56,696 nt of DNA, from contig JAATFQ010000093.1 of NCBI GenBank assembly GCA_015655115.1, positions 1-56,696 on the forward strand, given 5' to 3'. The DNA is from Sphingobacteriales bacterium. Lineage in GTDB: Bacteria; Bacteroidota; Bacteroidia; Sphingobacteriales; Sphingobacteriaceae. Below are positions 36,099 through 44,514 of the stretch, one piece after another. The stretch's first letter is position 1; every line of letters starts with the position of its first letter. Position numbers and translations under genes: made by a program. The notes beneath the pieces were generated by a model, which saw only the letters and a list, made by a program, of their open reading frames with translations, did no database searches and had not been told where the DNA came from.

Positions 36099-37229
36099 AT
36101 GTCTGGAAATTACCGTAAAGAGAAGAACTGCCTAAATTGCGGCCATCATGTTGAAGAACATTATTGCAGCCATTGCGGACAACCTAATTTGGAATTAAAA
36201 GAGCCCTTCTGGGGCTTTCTTGGTCATAGTGTAGGTCACTATTTTCATTTCGACTCGAAGTTTTTCCACACTATGGTGCCGCTGCTGACCAAGCCCGGGC
36301 AGCTCACGCTGGATTACCTTGCCGGAAAAAGAGCACGCTACATCCACCCTGTGAGCTTATATATCTTTGTTTCTATTGTTTACTTCCTGATTGTGCCACA
36401 TGCGCTCGAAGAAAAGAGAACCAAAGTGCAGGAAGAACAGGAAATGGCAGTCGCAAATGCTTTAAACAAAAAGCATGGAAAACTGACGACGAAAGTAGAT
36501 CAGGACGACCTGGATGAAGTTCCTATTGTAGGCTCGTATTTTAAAGAATTGATTTCCGCCAGTGATTTTGCAACACTGCCTGTGCCCCAGCAACAACACT
36601 ATATAGACAGCCTTAAAAAAGTTGCACTGGTAAATAAAAGTGATTCCCTGAATGATGTGATCCGTAGTTTTCAGAAGATACTGATTAAAACGCAGGATAG
36701 TACGGCTGCGGCTTACCTCAAGCGGCAGGAATCTCTGCCCGAAGGAAAACGGGATAGCTGGCTCAGCCGGCAGCTGAAGGTGAAAAAAATTAATGCCGGT
36801 ATTGCTGAAAAGGAAAACAAAGGCGGGTGGATCAAAGAAGAGATGGAAAAGTACAAACCTAAACAGTACTTTCTGCTGATGCCTCTTCTGGCCTTCTTTA
36901 TCATGGTCAACTTCAGAAGAAACCATATCTATTACATCGATCACCTGGTGTTTACCATCCATGGGATGACAGCTTATTTCCTGATCTCCATCCTCACACA
37001 GCCCATCAAGAAATATGTATTCGGATTAGATTCTACCCTGAGCGAAATCATTGGTTTCGCAGTCTTCCTGGGCATAGTATGGTATTTATATAGCAGCTTA
37101 AAATTGTTTTATAACCGTACCAGAGCAGTCACCATTCGTAAAATGATCACGCTGATGTTCGTCTACTGGCTGGCTTTATTTATTACAGAGAAGATCGTGG
37201 AGATGACGATTATGTATGTATTACATTAA
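36099..37229 (+). CDS. DUF3667 membrane protein with N-terminal zinc ribbon
   Basis: A 376-residue protein whose N-terminus has a four-Cys zinc ribbon (NCLNCGHHVEEHYCSHCGQ, about 10-29) followed by the DUF3667 core with FDSKFFHTMVPLLTKPGQLT and DYLAGKRARYIHPVSLYIF, then a first transmembrane helix, a long charged soluble segment (about 125-260) and three or four C-terminal helices. The function of the family is unknown. It starts 3 bp after the nucleoside transporter, but there is no evidence that they work together. It ends at a strong bidirectional terminator facing gltA. Confidence 0.85.
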   Translation: MSGNYRKEKNCLNCGHHVEEHYCSHCGQPNLELKEPFWGFLGHSVGHYFHFDSKFFHTMVPLLTKPGQLTLDYLAGKRARYIHPVSLYIFVSIVYFLIVPHALEEKRTKVQEEQEMAVANALNKKHGKLTTKVDQDDLDEVPIVGSYFKELISASDFATLPVPQQQHYIDSLKKVALVNKSDSLNDVIRSFQKILIKTQDSTAAAYLKRQESLPEGKRDSWLSRQLKVKKINAGIAEKENKGGWIKEEMEKYKPKQYFLLMPLLAFFIMVNFRRNHIYYIDHLVFTIHGMTAYFLISILTQPIKKYVFGLDSTLSEIIGFAVFLGIVWYLYSSLKLFYNRTRAVTIRKMITLMFVYWLALFITEKIVEMTIMYVLH

Positions 37230-37300
37230 GGCTCGCTAACACCGCGACTAAATACTGGTGTTGCAGAAAATGATAGAGCGCAGTACATTGCACACCAACA

Positions 37301-37344
37301 AAACAGAAAAGCCGGAGAATTTAATTCCTCCGGCTTTTCTGTTT
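37301..37344. terminator. strong bidirectional terminator between DUF3667 gene and gltA
   Basis: A 17-bp perfect stem (AAACAGAAAAGCCGGAG at 37301-37317 with its complement at 37328-37344). The A-run on one side and the T-run on the other make it effective for both convergent transcripts. Confidence 0.85.
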
Positions 37345-37375
37345 GATAGTTTGTGATCTGATGCTCAGCTTGTAC

Positions 37376-38662
37376 TTATCTATTTTCAATATCTACAAAC
37401 TCCCTGTTGACATGTCCAACATAAATCTGGCGCGGGCGGCCAATTGGCTCATTATTCTCGTGCATCTCTTTCCATTGTGCAATCCATCCCGGTAAGCGGC
37501 CAAGGGCGAACAATACCGTGAACATATCCGTAGGAAATCCCAGAGCTCTGTAAATGATACCAGAGTAAAAATCTACATTAGGGTATAACTTACGTTCAAC
37601 AAAATAAGGATCGCTTAATGCAGCTTCCTCCAGTTTCTTGGCAATTTCCAGTACGGGGTCATTAATCCCTAATTTATCCAGGATATCGTCACATGCTTTT
37701 TTGATAATCTTGGCACGGGGATCGAAGTTTTTATAAACACGGTGGCCAAAGCCCATCATACGGAAAGGATCATTTTTATCTTTCGCTTTATTGATCCATT
37801 TATCAGTATCGCCGCCATCCTCTTTAATCAGTTCCAGCATTTCAATTACGGCCTGGTTAGCACCGCCATGAAGTGGTCCCCATAAAGCATCTATACCAGC
37901 AGATATGGAAGCAAACAGATTACAATCCGACGAACCTACCATTCTTACAGTCGAAGCCGAACAGTTCTGCTCATGATCCGCATGCAGGATCAGCAGCGTA
38001 TTCATAGCTTTCACTACCACAGGATCAATCTCCACTTCCTCCGTACGCTGTCCGAAGGTCATGTGCAGGTAGTTACTAACATAATCAAATTTATTCTTCG
38101 GATAGATCAGCGGGTGGCCAAGGCCTTTTTTATAAATAAAGGAAACGATTGTAGGCAGTTTAGCCAGCAACTTAATGATCGTATGGTCCATCGCTTCCGG
38201 AGAAGAGTTGGCATTAATAGATTCCGGGTAGAAAGATGACAGCGAGCACACCAAAGAAGACAGCTGTGCCATCGGATGCGCACGCGAAGGATAACCGTCG
38301 AGGAACTTTTTCATGTCCTCATGGATTAACGTTTGTTTGGTTATCCTGGCCTGGAAATTAACCAGTTCGTCTGCTTTAGGTAAATCTCCGTAGATAAGCA
38401 AATAAGCAACTTCAAGAAAGTTTGATTTTTCGGCAAGTTCCTCGATTGGATAACCCCTGTATTTAAGGATACCTTTTTCCCCGTCTAAAAAAGTGATTGC
38501 ACTTTTGGTAGACCCTGTATTTTTATACCCAAAGTCCAGTGTAATATGACCTGTCAACTCTCTCAATTTTGAAATATCAATTGACTTTTCTCCTTCGGTT
38601 CCAGTTACAATGGGAAACTCGTAAACTTTACCATCAATCTTAATCTCTGCAATATCTGACAT
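37376..38662 (-). CDS. gltA: citrate synthase
   Basis: TCA-cycle enzyme condensing oxaloacetate and acetyl-CoA, 428 residues, the hexameric type II form by length. The N-terminal EIKIDGKVYEFPI domain precedes the catalytic core. Active-site His residues lie in the GPLHGGANQAV region and in MGFGHRVYKNFDPR, and the acid in the VDFYSGIIYRALG segment. It is transcribed alone, convergent with DUF3667. Candidate -7 boxes are on the reverse strand at 38685-38692 and 38720-38727. Confidence 0.97.
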   Translation of the reverse strand: MSDIAEIKIDGKVYEFPIVTGTEGEKSIDISKLRELTGHITLDFGYKNTGSTKSAITFLDGEKGILKYRGYPIEELAEKSNFLEVAYLLIYGDLPKADELVNFQARITKQTLIHEDMKKFLDGYPSRAHPMAQLSSLVCSLSSFYPESINANSSPEAMDHTIIKLLAKLPTIVSFIYKKGLGHPLIYPKNKFDYVSNYLHMTFGQRTEEVEIDPVVVKAMNTLLILHADHEQNCSASTVRMVGSSDCNLFASISAGIDALWGPLHGGANQAVIEMLELIKEDGGDTDKWINKAKDKNDPFRMMGFGHRVYKNFDPRAKIIKKACDDILDKLGINDPVLEIAKKLEEAALSDPYFVERKLYPNVDFYSGIIYRALGFPTDMFTVLFALGRLPGWIAQWKEMHENNEPIGRPRQIYVGHVNREFVDIENR

Positions 38663-38719
38663 ATATCTTTTAATTTTTAATAAACAAAAATAACTATTCT
38701 AATTCTAATAGCGGCTAAA

Positions 38720-38727
38720 CAAAGATA
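38720..38727 (-). promoter_or_regulatory. TAnnTTTG -7 box upstream of gltA
   Basis: Reverse-strand TATCTTTG matches the consensus 57 nt upstream of the gltA start. A second match, TATTTTTG, lies closer at 38685-38692. Either or both could drive gltA. Confidence 0.35.
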
Positions 38728-38776
38728 ACAATGCTGTTAAACTATTGTAAAGCTGCGGGTCATATTCCGGTAAGGA

Positions 38777-39316
38777 TTATTTCAATTTCGCTGTTTTCAG
38801 CTCTTCCAAAACGGCACCGCACGTTAACATCTTATCCCCATAGTAAGGGTTACTGATCTTTTTCTCAGAAGAAAGCCAGTCGCCCCCCTCGCCATTGTTG
38901 GCCATCGGGCAGTGTTGTATATATATACTACCCTTTTTGATATCGGCATGCTTGAACATGGCGATCACATCAGAACTTAATGCCGTAAATTCTTTCCTTT
39001 GTATTTTAATATCGCCCGTTTCTGCAATTTTATCTGCAATCAGCGCAGTATTTTCACATCCCTGAAAAGCTTTAAGCGCAACGGACAATGTAGCAGCGGT
39101 AGTTTTTACAGCCGCCGCATTACTGGCGACGAATGCATTTTTTAACGCGATATATCCCTTGTAAATGTTTTCAGTTTTAGCATCTGTCAGCTCAACTTCT
39201 GTAGTTACAGTTGCAGCATTGGCAGAAGTACTGTCTGCGGATGCAGCAGTTTTTTTTTCCGAATGAGTACAGGCCATAAAAGTCGAGACAATTACTATCC
39301 CTATATATTTTTTCAT
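38777..39316 (-). CDS. DUF3347 lipoprotein
   Basis: A 179-residue putative lipoprotein: signal peptide with a lipobox-like FMAC (Cys16), a low-complexity Ser/Thr/Ala linker (20-45) and a DUF3347 domain (about 45-179). The C-terminal HCPMANNGEGGDWLS and NPYYGDKMLTCG segments hold conserved His, Cys, Met and Gly residues, a pattern that suggests metal or copper binding, and similar domains are fused to CusB-like efflux proteins. Metal function is inference. It lies between gltA and a small barrel gene on the same strand with a terminator in between. Confidence 0.82.
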   Translation of the reverse strand: MKKYIGIVIVSTFMACTHSEKKTAASADSTSANAATVTTEVELTDAKTENIYKGYIALKNAFVASNAAAVKTTAATLSVALKAFQGCENTALIADKIAETGDIKIQRKEFTALSSDVIAMFKHADIKKGSIYIQHCPMANNGEGGDWLSSEKKISNPYYGDKMLTCGAVLEELKTAKLK

Positions 39317-39361
39317 GTATTTGGTTTTGTGCTCAAAATACTATTTTAATTTTAAATAAAT

Positions 39362-39393
39362 AAAAAAGCCCCCGATAAATCGGAGGCTTTTTT
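39362..39393 (-). terminator. terminator after the small outer-membrane barrel gene
   Basis: Inverted repeat AAAAAAGCCCCCGAT (39362-39376) and ATCGGAGGCTTTTTT (39379-39393), 14 of 15 pairs with a very tight loop. On the reverse strand it is followed by a U-rich tail, so it is a convincing intrinsic terminator. Confidence 0.8.
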
Positions 39394-39411
39394 GATTATT
39401 TCACAATTAAA

Positions 39412-39930
39412 TTATAATTTGAAACCGTATGCTATACGTAAGGCAACTTGTCCTGATTCATTACCTAAGTAATCAACACCTTTACCAGCGTTTTCATATT
39501 TGATCCATAAGTCTAAACCATTACTCCATGAGTAACCTAAAGTAGGTGCATATAAGAAGGTTGTTTTAGAATTATCAGATACACCGATCGCAGCACCAAC
39601 CTCACCCATTGCATAGATACCTGAACCACTTGGATCGAAGAAATATTTCAGACCAGTTTTCACAGGGATGTATCCATAATCAGGAAGAGTTCCTGCCAAT
39701 GCATCATCTTTAGCAAAGAAGTGAGTATAACCTGTAGCTATAGGTACAGATAATTGTTTAGTTACATCAAACTGTACACGTAAGTCAACTCCGGCAGCAA
39801 AGCTGTAATAATCACTTGTAGGTATACCTAAGTTAGCACCTATACCTATTTTTTGCGCACTTGCATTTGTTGTAAAAAATATTGCCACAGCAGCTGCTGC
39901 AGTAGCAAAGAATTTTGTAGATTTTTTCAT
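39412..39930 (-). CDS. small outer-membrane beta-barrel protein
   Basis: A 172-residue protein with a signal peptide (about 1-25, ending NASAQ) and a sequence of alternating hydrophobic and aromatic strands (GVDLRVQFDVTKQLSV, TGYTHFF, GLKYFFDPSG, GEVGAAIG, APTLGYSWS) ending in Leu (RIAYGFKL), the usual end of a barrel. It likely forms an eight-stranded barrel in the outer membrane. The exact function and ligand are unknown. Codons are regular for a highly expressed gene. Its own terminator lies 19 bp after the stop. Confidence 0.78.
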   Translation of the reverse strand: MKKSTKFFATAAAAVAIFFTTNASAQKIGIGANLGIPTSDYYSFAAGVDLRVQFDVTKQLSVPIATGYTHFFAKDDALAGTLPDYGYIPVKTGLKYFFDPSGSGIYAMGEVGAAIGVSDNSKTTFLYAPTLGYSWSNGLDLWIKYENAGKGVDYLGNESGQVALRIAYGFKL

Positions 39931-40212
39931 TTTTGTATGTGTTTATAAAAAATAAGATCTTTTGGGTCCTTTCAAAATATTTGAATCTATGCCCGAATGA
40001 TCCATTATTTAATTGTTTGGTCATTTACAAATTGCATGCCATTAACACAGATACAATTCTGTTATTTAATCATAATTATGTTAAAATAATAGAATAAACC
40101 TATTTCTTTAGGATCAATTAATAACCCGAAAACATTAACTCCTGAAAAAAAGAGTAATTGAGGTAGCTGTTATAGGTGATTAGACAACAAGCTTTTATGC
40201 AGGCCCTGCTGA

Positions 40213-41136
40213 TCAGAATCCTCGGTATAGTCTGAGGATATGTTTTTTCAGCTCTTCCGCCTCCAGGTCAGCCGGAAACCAGTGTATTTTCACACCATCT
40301 TTTTCCATTTTCCTGAAAAAAGTCATCTGGCGTTTTGCAAACTGGCAAATAGCTATGTATAATTTTTCTTTCAATTCGGCTAAAGTATGCTCTTTATAGA
40401 GGTATCCTATGATAAATTTATACTCCAGTCCGTAAAAAGTAAGCATCTCCCGGCTTACCCCTTTTGCCAGTAAGCCTTCCACTTCTTCAATTAAGCCCTC
40501 ATCGAAGCGTTCGTTTAAGCGTTTAAGAATTCTTTCGCGGCGCAGCGGAACTTCATTCGTCAGTCCAACGACTAATGGCTGTATGGCAGGCCTGTTTTCT
40601 TCAACAAGGGTATGGCGGCTAAGAAAATCAGCTATTTCAATTGCCCTTACCATTCTTTTTGCTGAAGATAAATCCGCATGGGCAGTTGAAGAGGCTGGAT
40701 ATTTTGCCAGAATTGCCCTTAAAGCATTAATATCATGTACAGGCAGGCTGTCTCTCAGCTCCTGATTAACTGGAATAGCCGTATAGGGCTGGTGCTGTAA
40801 TATGCTGTGGATATACATGCCTGTACCACCGCAAAGGATAACAGGCTTTGCCTGTGCACGGAGTCGCTCCAAAACCGCGTAGAACCCATCTTTAAACTCA
40901 TTTACATTGTAATTATCACCCGCTTCCTTAATGTTAATAAGGTGATAAGGAATATCCCTGCCATCAGTATGGTATTCCCGCAGGTCTTTACCAGTACCAA
41001 TGTCCATACCGCGAAACACCTGCCGGCTATCTGCACTGATGATCTCTGCATCAAGGGTATCGGCAAGTCTGACGGCTAATTTTGTTTTTCCGGAAGCCGT
41101 AGGCCCCAAAATAACCAGGAGAGGATTCTGATCCAT
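40213..41136 (-). CDS. miaA: tRNA dimethylallyltransferase
   Basis: Adds a dimethylallyl group to A37 of tRNAs that read UNN codons. The 307-residue protein has the P-loop LGPTASGKTKLAVRLA (10-25), SADSRQVFRGMDIGTGK and the GGTGMYI substrate motif, and the C-terminal KRQMTFFRK region. Its start codon follows the stop of the upstream gene directly (TAAATG), a sign of translational coupling with the homing-endonuclease-like protein encoded before it. That neighbour is an unusual partner for miaA. Confidence 0.96.
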   Translation of the reverse strand: MDQNPLLVILGPTASGKTKLAVRLADTLDAEIISADSRQVFRGMDIGTGKDLREYHTDGRDIPYHLINIKEAGDNYNVNEFKDGFYAVLERLRAQAKPVILCGGTGMYIHSILQHQPYTAIPVNQELRDSLPVHDINALRAILAKYPASSTAHADLSSAKRMVRAIEIADFLSRHTLVEENRPAIQPLVVGLTNEVPLRRERILKRLNERFDEGLIEEVEGLLAKGVSREMLTFYGLEYKFIIGYLYKEHTLAELKEKLYIAICQFAKRQMTFFRKMEKDGVKIHWFPADLEAEELKKHILRLYRGF

Positions 41137-41988
41137 TTATAAGTATAAAAGGTATTTGAGATTTCCTGTATTAAATACAGGGGTATAATTTAATTTGCGG
41201 AGATAAAGCATACGCTCCTGCTCACCCATAGTTTCCAAATCCTGTTGCAGCACAGCTATTGGCAGGCGATGCGGAAAGCAGCGCTCCAGGGTATCTCTAT
41301 GCAATAAGACCTGCACAGGCGGTGTTTTTCCCACCAGGGTAAAGCCAAGCCTGGTATATCCGTTTCCGTCAGACCAGTCCTGGTCTGCATAGCTCATAAT
41401 GTCATCAGGCTTCTCTGAAGCAACAAAATGCCTGATCAGCTTGCTCAATCCGCCAGTAACCGTTACACCATCTATGGTTGCAAAGCGGATCAGCTCCACA
41501 GAATTATAGTTCTCCGTATGGTTCATGGGTCTTTTGGCACTGAAGCCAGCAACCGCCAGTAGTTGATTGTCCAGCTCAAGGCCGAGCCTGTATTTACAGC
41601 CTGCAGTGCCTTGTAAATGATACCTGTTAAAAAAGTCATTCGCAGTCTCCTGCTTTACAGGAACTATTTTAGTTTTTCGTCCATGTACCCTTCTGTTCAA
41701 TCCCAGAACGGATTTGATCCTGCTCAGCACCTGCTCCGGTTTGTTTGTCCAGATGTCCTCCCAGAGCTGTATCACCTGCACACCCTCTTTCTCAAAACCG
41801 GATTTTAGCTTAACTGATTCTTCAGCATCACTATGCTGATCAACTGACAGTAAGTTAAATAGTATTTTCTCCGAACCATTCAATCGCAGCAAGTGAAATA
41901 TTGAAGACGGCATCCTTGAAGTAAATATGCCGCTGTCATTCAGGTACTCGCTGAATTCCTGCCGCCAGTCTTTATGCGCTAGACCCAC
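41137..41988 (-). CDS. protein with phage-type endonuclease-like N-terminus and GNAT/Mom-like domain
   Basis: A 283-residue protein. The N-terminal part (about 1-105) has VIQLWEDIWTNKPEQVLSRI, which resembles the C-terminal end of nuclease-fold domains in phage homing-endonuclease families. The second half (about 105-240) resembles the GNAT or Mom-like domain of such phage proteins: HLQGT, KYRLGLELDNQLLAVAGF, then a GGLSKLI helix and IMSYADQDWSDGNGYTRLGF (197-216). Activity is unknown; a nuclease active site is not obvious. It overlaps the upstream 110-residue gene by 10 nt and abuts miaA. The similarity call is from memory of such motifs, not from a search. Confidence 0.6.
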   Translation of the reverse strand: MGLAHKDWRQEFSEYLNDSGIFTSRMPSSIFHLLRLNGSEKILFNLLSVDQHSDAEESVKLKSGFEKEGVQVIQLWEDIWTNKPEQVLSRIKSVLGLNRRVHGRKTKIVPVKQETANDFFNRYHLQGTAGCKYRLGLELDNQLLAVAGFSAKRPMNHTENYNSVELIRFATIDGVTVTGGLSKLIRHFVASEKPDDIMSYADQDWSDGNGYTRLGFTLVGKTPPVQVLLHRDTLERCFPHRLPIAVLQQDLETMGEQERMLYLRKLNYTPVFNTGNLKYLLYL

Positions 41989-42311
41989 TCCAGTTCTTTA
42001 AATATTTTATATGCCGCAGCTACCCGGCCTTCAATCTGGTTGAGATAGACATCATCCAGGGCGTTAATGATAAAAGGAGCTTCATGTGCTGCATGATCTG
42101 CGGGAAGGACATCCAGCTCCACATGGTCATCCGCAATTTCAAGGCACAGGAAAAAGCTTTCCGTACGTGTTGTCCCGTTGACTACCACATTTTTGTCAGA
42201 CCAGAGATCATACTCAGTTTCACTGCTGATCCTGTTGTTGAAACCTACAGTAGAATAAGGCTGTAGGGCTGCCCTTATGGTTTGAAATATTTCTATCAAA
42301 TCTGTTTTCAT
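41979..42311 (-). CDS. small conserved hypothetical protein in the miaA operon
   Basis: A 110-residue acidic cytosolic protein that I do not recognise. It has an N-terminal helix (LIEIFQTIRAALQPY), a central beta-rich part (NVVVNGTTRTESFFLCLEIADDHVELDVLP) and a C-terminal helix (GRVAAAYKIFKEL). No catalytic motif is visible. Its stop overlaps the start of the next gene by 10 nt, so it is translated with the endonuclease-like protein and miaA. Nothing else indicates its role. Confidence 0.6.
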   Translation of the reverse strand: MKTDLIEIFQTIRAALQPYSTVGFNNRISSETEYDLWSDKNVVVNGTTRTESFFLCLEIADDHVELDVLPADHAAHEAPFIINALDDVYLNQIEGRVAAAYKIFKELEWV

Positions 42312-42488
42312 GTTGTCTGCCTGTTTAAATTATTAAGCCTGCCTCACTCAAGGTTCAGAGACTACCTCATTCAAGTTTTAAGCCTGCCGTTTTCAATTAT
42401 TGAACTTTCCTGTTCAAGTCCTGAAAGGATAACAAATTCATCATTCTTTTGTGTCGTCTCTATACACTGCAAAATTAAGCATTTCAAT
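42312..42488 (-). repeat. intergenic stretch with short imperfect repeats
   Basis: Between terC and the small miaA-operon gene, two TAAGCCTGCC elements and several variants of CTTGAATGAGG and CTTGAGTGAGG (reverse strand) occur within about 110 bp. It contains the promoter region of the miaA operon but no recognisable gene. Confidence 0.35.
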
Positions 42489-43466
42489 TTATTCTTTCTT
42501 TGCCAATGCTACCGATACTACAACCGAAAGTACCAGTACCCCCCCAACAACAGCAAGAGATGCCGGCGAGGAGATATGATAAAAAGGCGCAATCACCATT
42601 TTCACACCTATAAAAGTAAGGATAATTGCCAGTCCATATTTCAGGTAACTGAACATATGGATAAAATTCGCCAGCAGGAAATAGAGTGCTCTTAAGCCCA
42701 GGATAGCAAAGATATTAGAGGTATATAAAATCAGCGGATCGTCAGGTGCAATGGCAAAAATTGCCGGAATAGAGTCCACTGCAAAAAGTAAATCCGTAAA
42801 TTCGATCACTCCTACCACAACCAGTAAAGGTGTTGCCAGCTTAATGCCATTTTCAACAGTAAAGAACTGATCGCCAACAAATCCTTTGCTTACCTTGAAA
42901 AAGCGATAGACCAGTTTCGCGCCGGCACTCTTGGTAAAATCCTTCTCTTCATCGTCATCATCACTGCCCAGACCAGATTTTATCCCTGCATAAATCAAAA
43001 AGATACCGAAAATGAGCAGTACAATATTGATGCGGATAGCATGTCCGAATACCTCCATTGGTGGCAGGTAGGTCAGATTGATCAATCCTACTCCTGAAAA
43101 TATAAAAATAGCACGGAAAAATAAAGCACCTATAATCCCCCAGAACAATACTTTATGATGCAGCTCTTTCGGCACTTTAAAGAAGCCGAAGACCAGGATA
43201 AATACAAACAGGTTATCTACAGACAGTGCTTTTTCGATCCAGTAGGCCGACTGGAACTGTGTAAACTTTTCAAAACCTGCAAAATAATAGATCACTCCAC
43301 TGAAGGCCATTGACAGGGAAATCCATACAACCGACCAGATTGCAGCTTCTTTACTGGAGACAGCATGGCTTTTGCGGTTAAAAACGCCAAGATCCAGCAG
43401 TAACATCACAGCTACGATGATTACAAAACTTAAAATTAGTCCGGGGTGATAAATCATATTATCCAT
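42489..43466 (-). CDS. terC: TerC family integral membrane protein
   Basis: A 325-residue inner-membrane protein with 8-9 hydrophobic helices, of the TerC/Alx family linked to tellurite resistance, metal (Mn, Ca) homeostasis and ter stress systems. Conserved motifs: FFAGFEKFTQFQ-type lead-in, WIEKALSVDNLFVFILVFGFF with the acidic and Asn residues, and IEFTDLLFAVDSIPAIFAIAPDD. An acidic loop (GLGSDDDDEEKD) may bind cations. It is the last gene of the seven-gene operon, 76 bp after the unrecognised 320-residue protein, so it may have its own promoter as well. Confidence 0.9.
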   Translation of the reverse strand: MDNMIYHPGLILSFVIIVAVMLLLDLGVFNRKSHAVSSKEAAIWSVVWISLSMAFSGVIYYFAGFEKFTQFQSAYWIEKALSVDNLFVFILVFGFFKVPKELHHKVLFWGIIGALFFRAIFIFSGVGLINLTYLPPMEVFGHAIRINIVLLIFGIFLIYAGIKSGLGSDDDDEEKDFTKSAGAKLVYRFFKVSKGFVGDQFFTVENGIKLATPLLVVVGVIEFTDLLFAVDSIPAIFAIAPDDPLILYTSNIFAILGLRALYFLLANFIHMFSYLKYGLAIILTFIGVKMVIAPFYHISSPASLAVVGGVLVLSVVVSVALAKKE

Positions 43467-43542
43467 AAGCAGTTTATTAGGGGTGTTATAAATTATTTAA
43501 ACGTAACAGTATACAGTAACTAAATACATCTTCCATGAGACG

Positions 43543-44505
43543 TTACATCAGATCAGTATTCAGCATAGCCTTTAAAATATTAGCCTGAACATCAAAATTA
43601 TTCAGGTGATTCAGGAAGTTCAGATCAGAAATTTTATGGTAGTTATCTTCCAGCAGCGTAATGATCTCAGGAGGGATATACGTTTTAACCGTTGCAGCAT
43701 TACTTTCCAGCTTATCATTTTTATAAGACATCTCCTGGATCAGCCTGCCTTTCTCCGATAGGTTGGTAGACAAATCAATTCCGGAAATTGCCTCCGGTGT
43801 ACAAAATAAGAACAAGTTCCTGTTGGGGAAAAACAGGAAATACCTGTCCGTATCCAGGAACCTGTAGATCTCAATAATCAGCATCCCCGATTTCAGTCCA
43901 TATACAAACTCTGTTTTAAAGTCGTACTTGCACAGCAGGCCCATTAGTTTTTTTTCAATAATCCCATAGCTCCCCACATAAACATCACTCTCCTTATAGT
44001 CAATCAATTGTGTAAGCTTATCCGAAGTAATAGTATAATAAAAATCCTTGGCATAGCGGGCGCTCAGGCGCGTGATATTCTTTACAAAAGGAAAATCAGT
44101 GGTATGTCCGGACAGTTCTTCGAAGAGGTTTCTCAGGGAAATATTTATTTTGAGCGACTGGCTCCTCATCCCTTCAATAAAGTTTTTCTCATTCAGGACA
44201 GTGTCATTCAGTTGAGCAATTACCTCCTTATTCAGCTCGATTTCATCATAGATCAGCGTTACATTCTTTTCGTTGTTCTTCTTGATTTTCTTCAGCAGTT
44301 CAATCACGCTGCTGGTAAACTGAAGATGGAACAGTTCCAGCTTATCAATAGATAATTCCGTATTCTGTTCAAACAGCTGATGGATTACCTGGCTCCGCAG
44401 GTAAATTTTGTAAACAACTTCTTCCTGAAAAAATACAGAAAGAAGCTGCAAACGACTGATAATCTTTTTCGATTCTTCTAAAACACCCGCAACATGTTCA
44501 TCCAT
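43543..44505 (-). CDS. unrecognised 320-residue protein of the ter operon
   Basis: I do not recognise this family. The first 140 residues are strongly helical and partly coiled-coil-like (LEESKKIISRLQLLSVFFQ, LLKKIKKNNEKNVTLIYDEI), followed by a mixed alpha/beta part (about 150-245) with LTQLIDYKESDVYVGSYG and DTDRYFLFFPNRNLFLFCT, and a charged helical C-terminus. No signal peptide, membrane helix or catalytic motif is seen. It sits 9 bp after telA and before terC, so it is a genuine component of the ter operon. The coiled-coil front resembles the mode of TelA, suggesting a partner or scaffold of TelA; that is inference. Confidence 0.7.
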   Translation of the reverse strand: MDEHVAGVLEESKKIISRLQLLSVFFQEEVVYKIYLRSQVIHQLFEQNTELSIDKLELFHLQFTSSVIELLKKIKKNNEKNVTLIYDEIELNKEVIAQLNDTVLNEKNFIEGMRSQSLKINISLRNLFEELSGHTTDFPFVKNITRLSARYAKDFYYTITSDKLTQLIDYKESDVYVGSYGIIEKKLMGLLCKYDFKTEFVYGLKSGMLIIEIYRFLDTDRYFLFFPNRNLFLFCTPEAISGIDLSTNLSEKGRLIQEMSYKNDKLESNAATVKTYIPPEIITLLEDNYHKISDLNFLNHLNNFDVQANILKAMLNTDLM

Positions 44506-44514
44506 TTGTTAACC

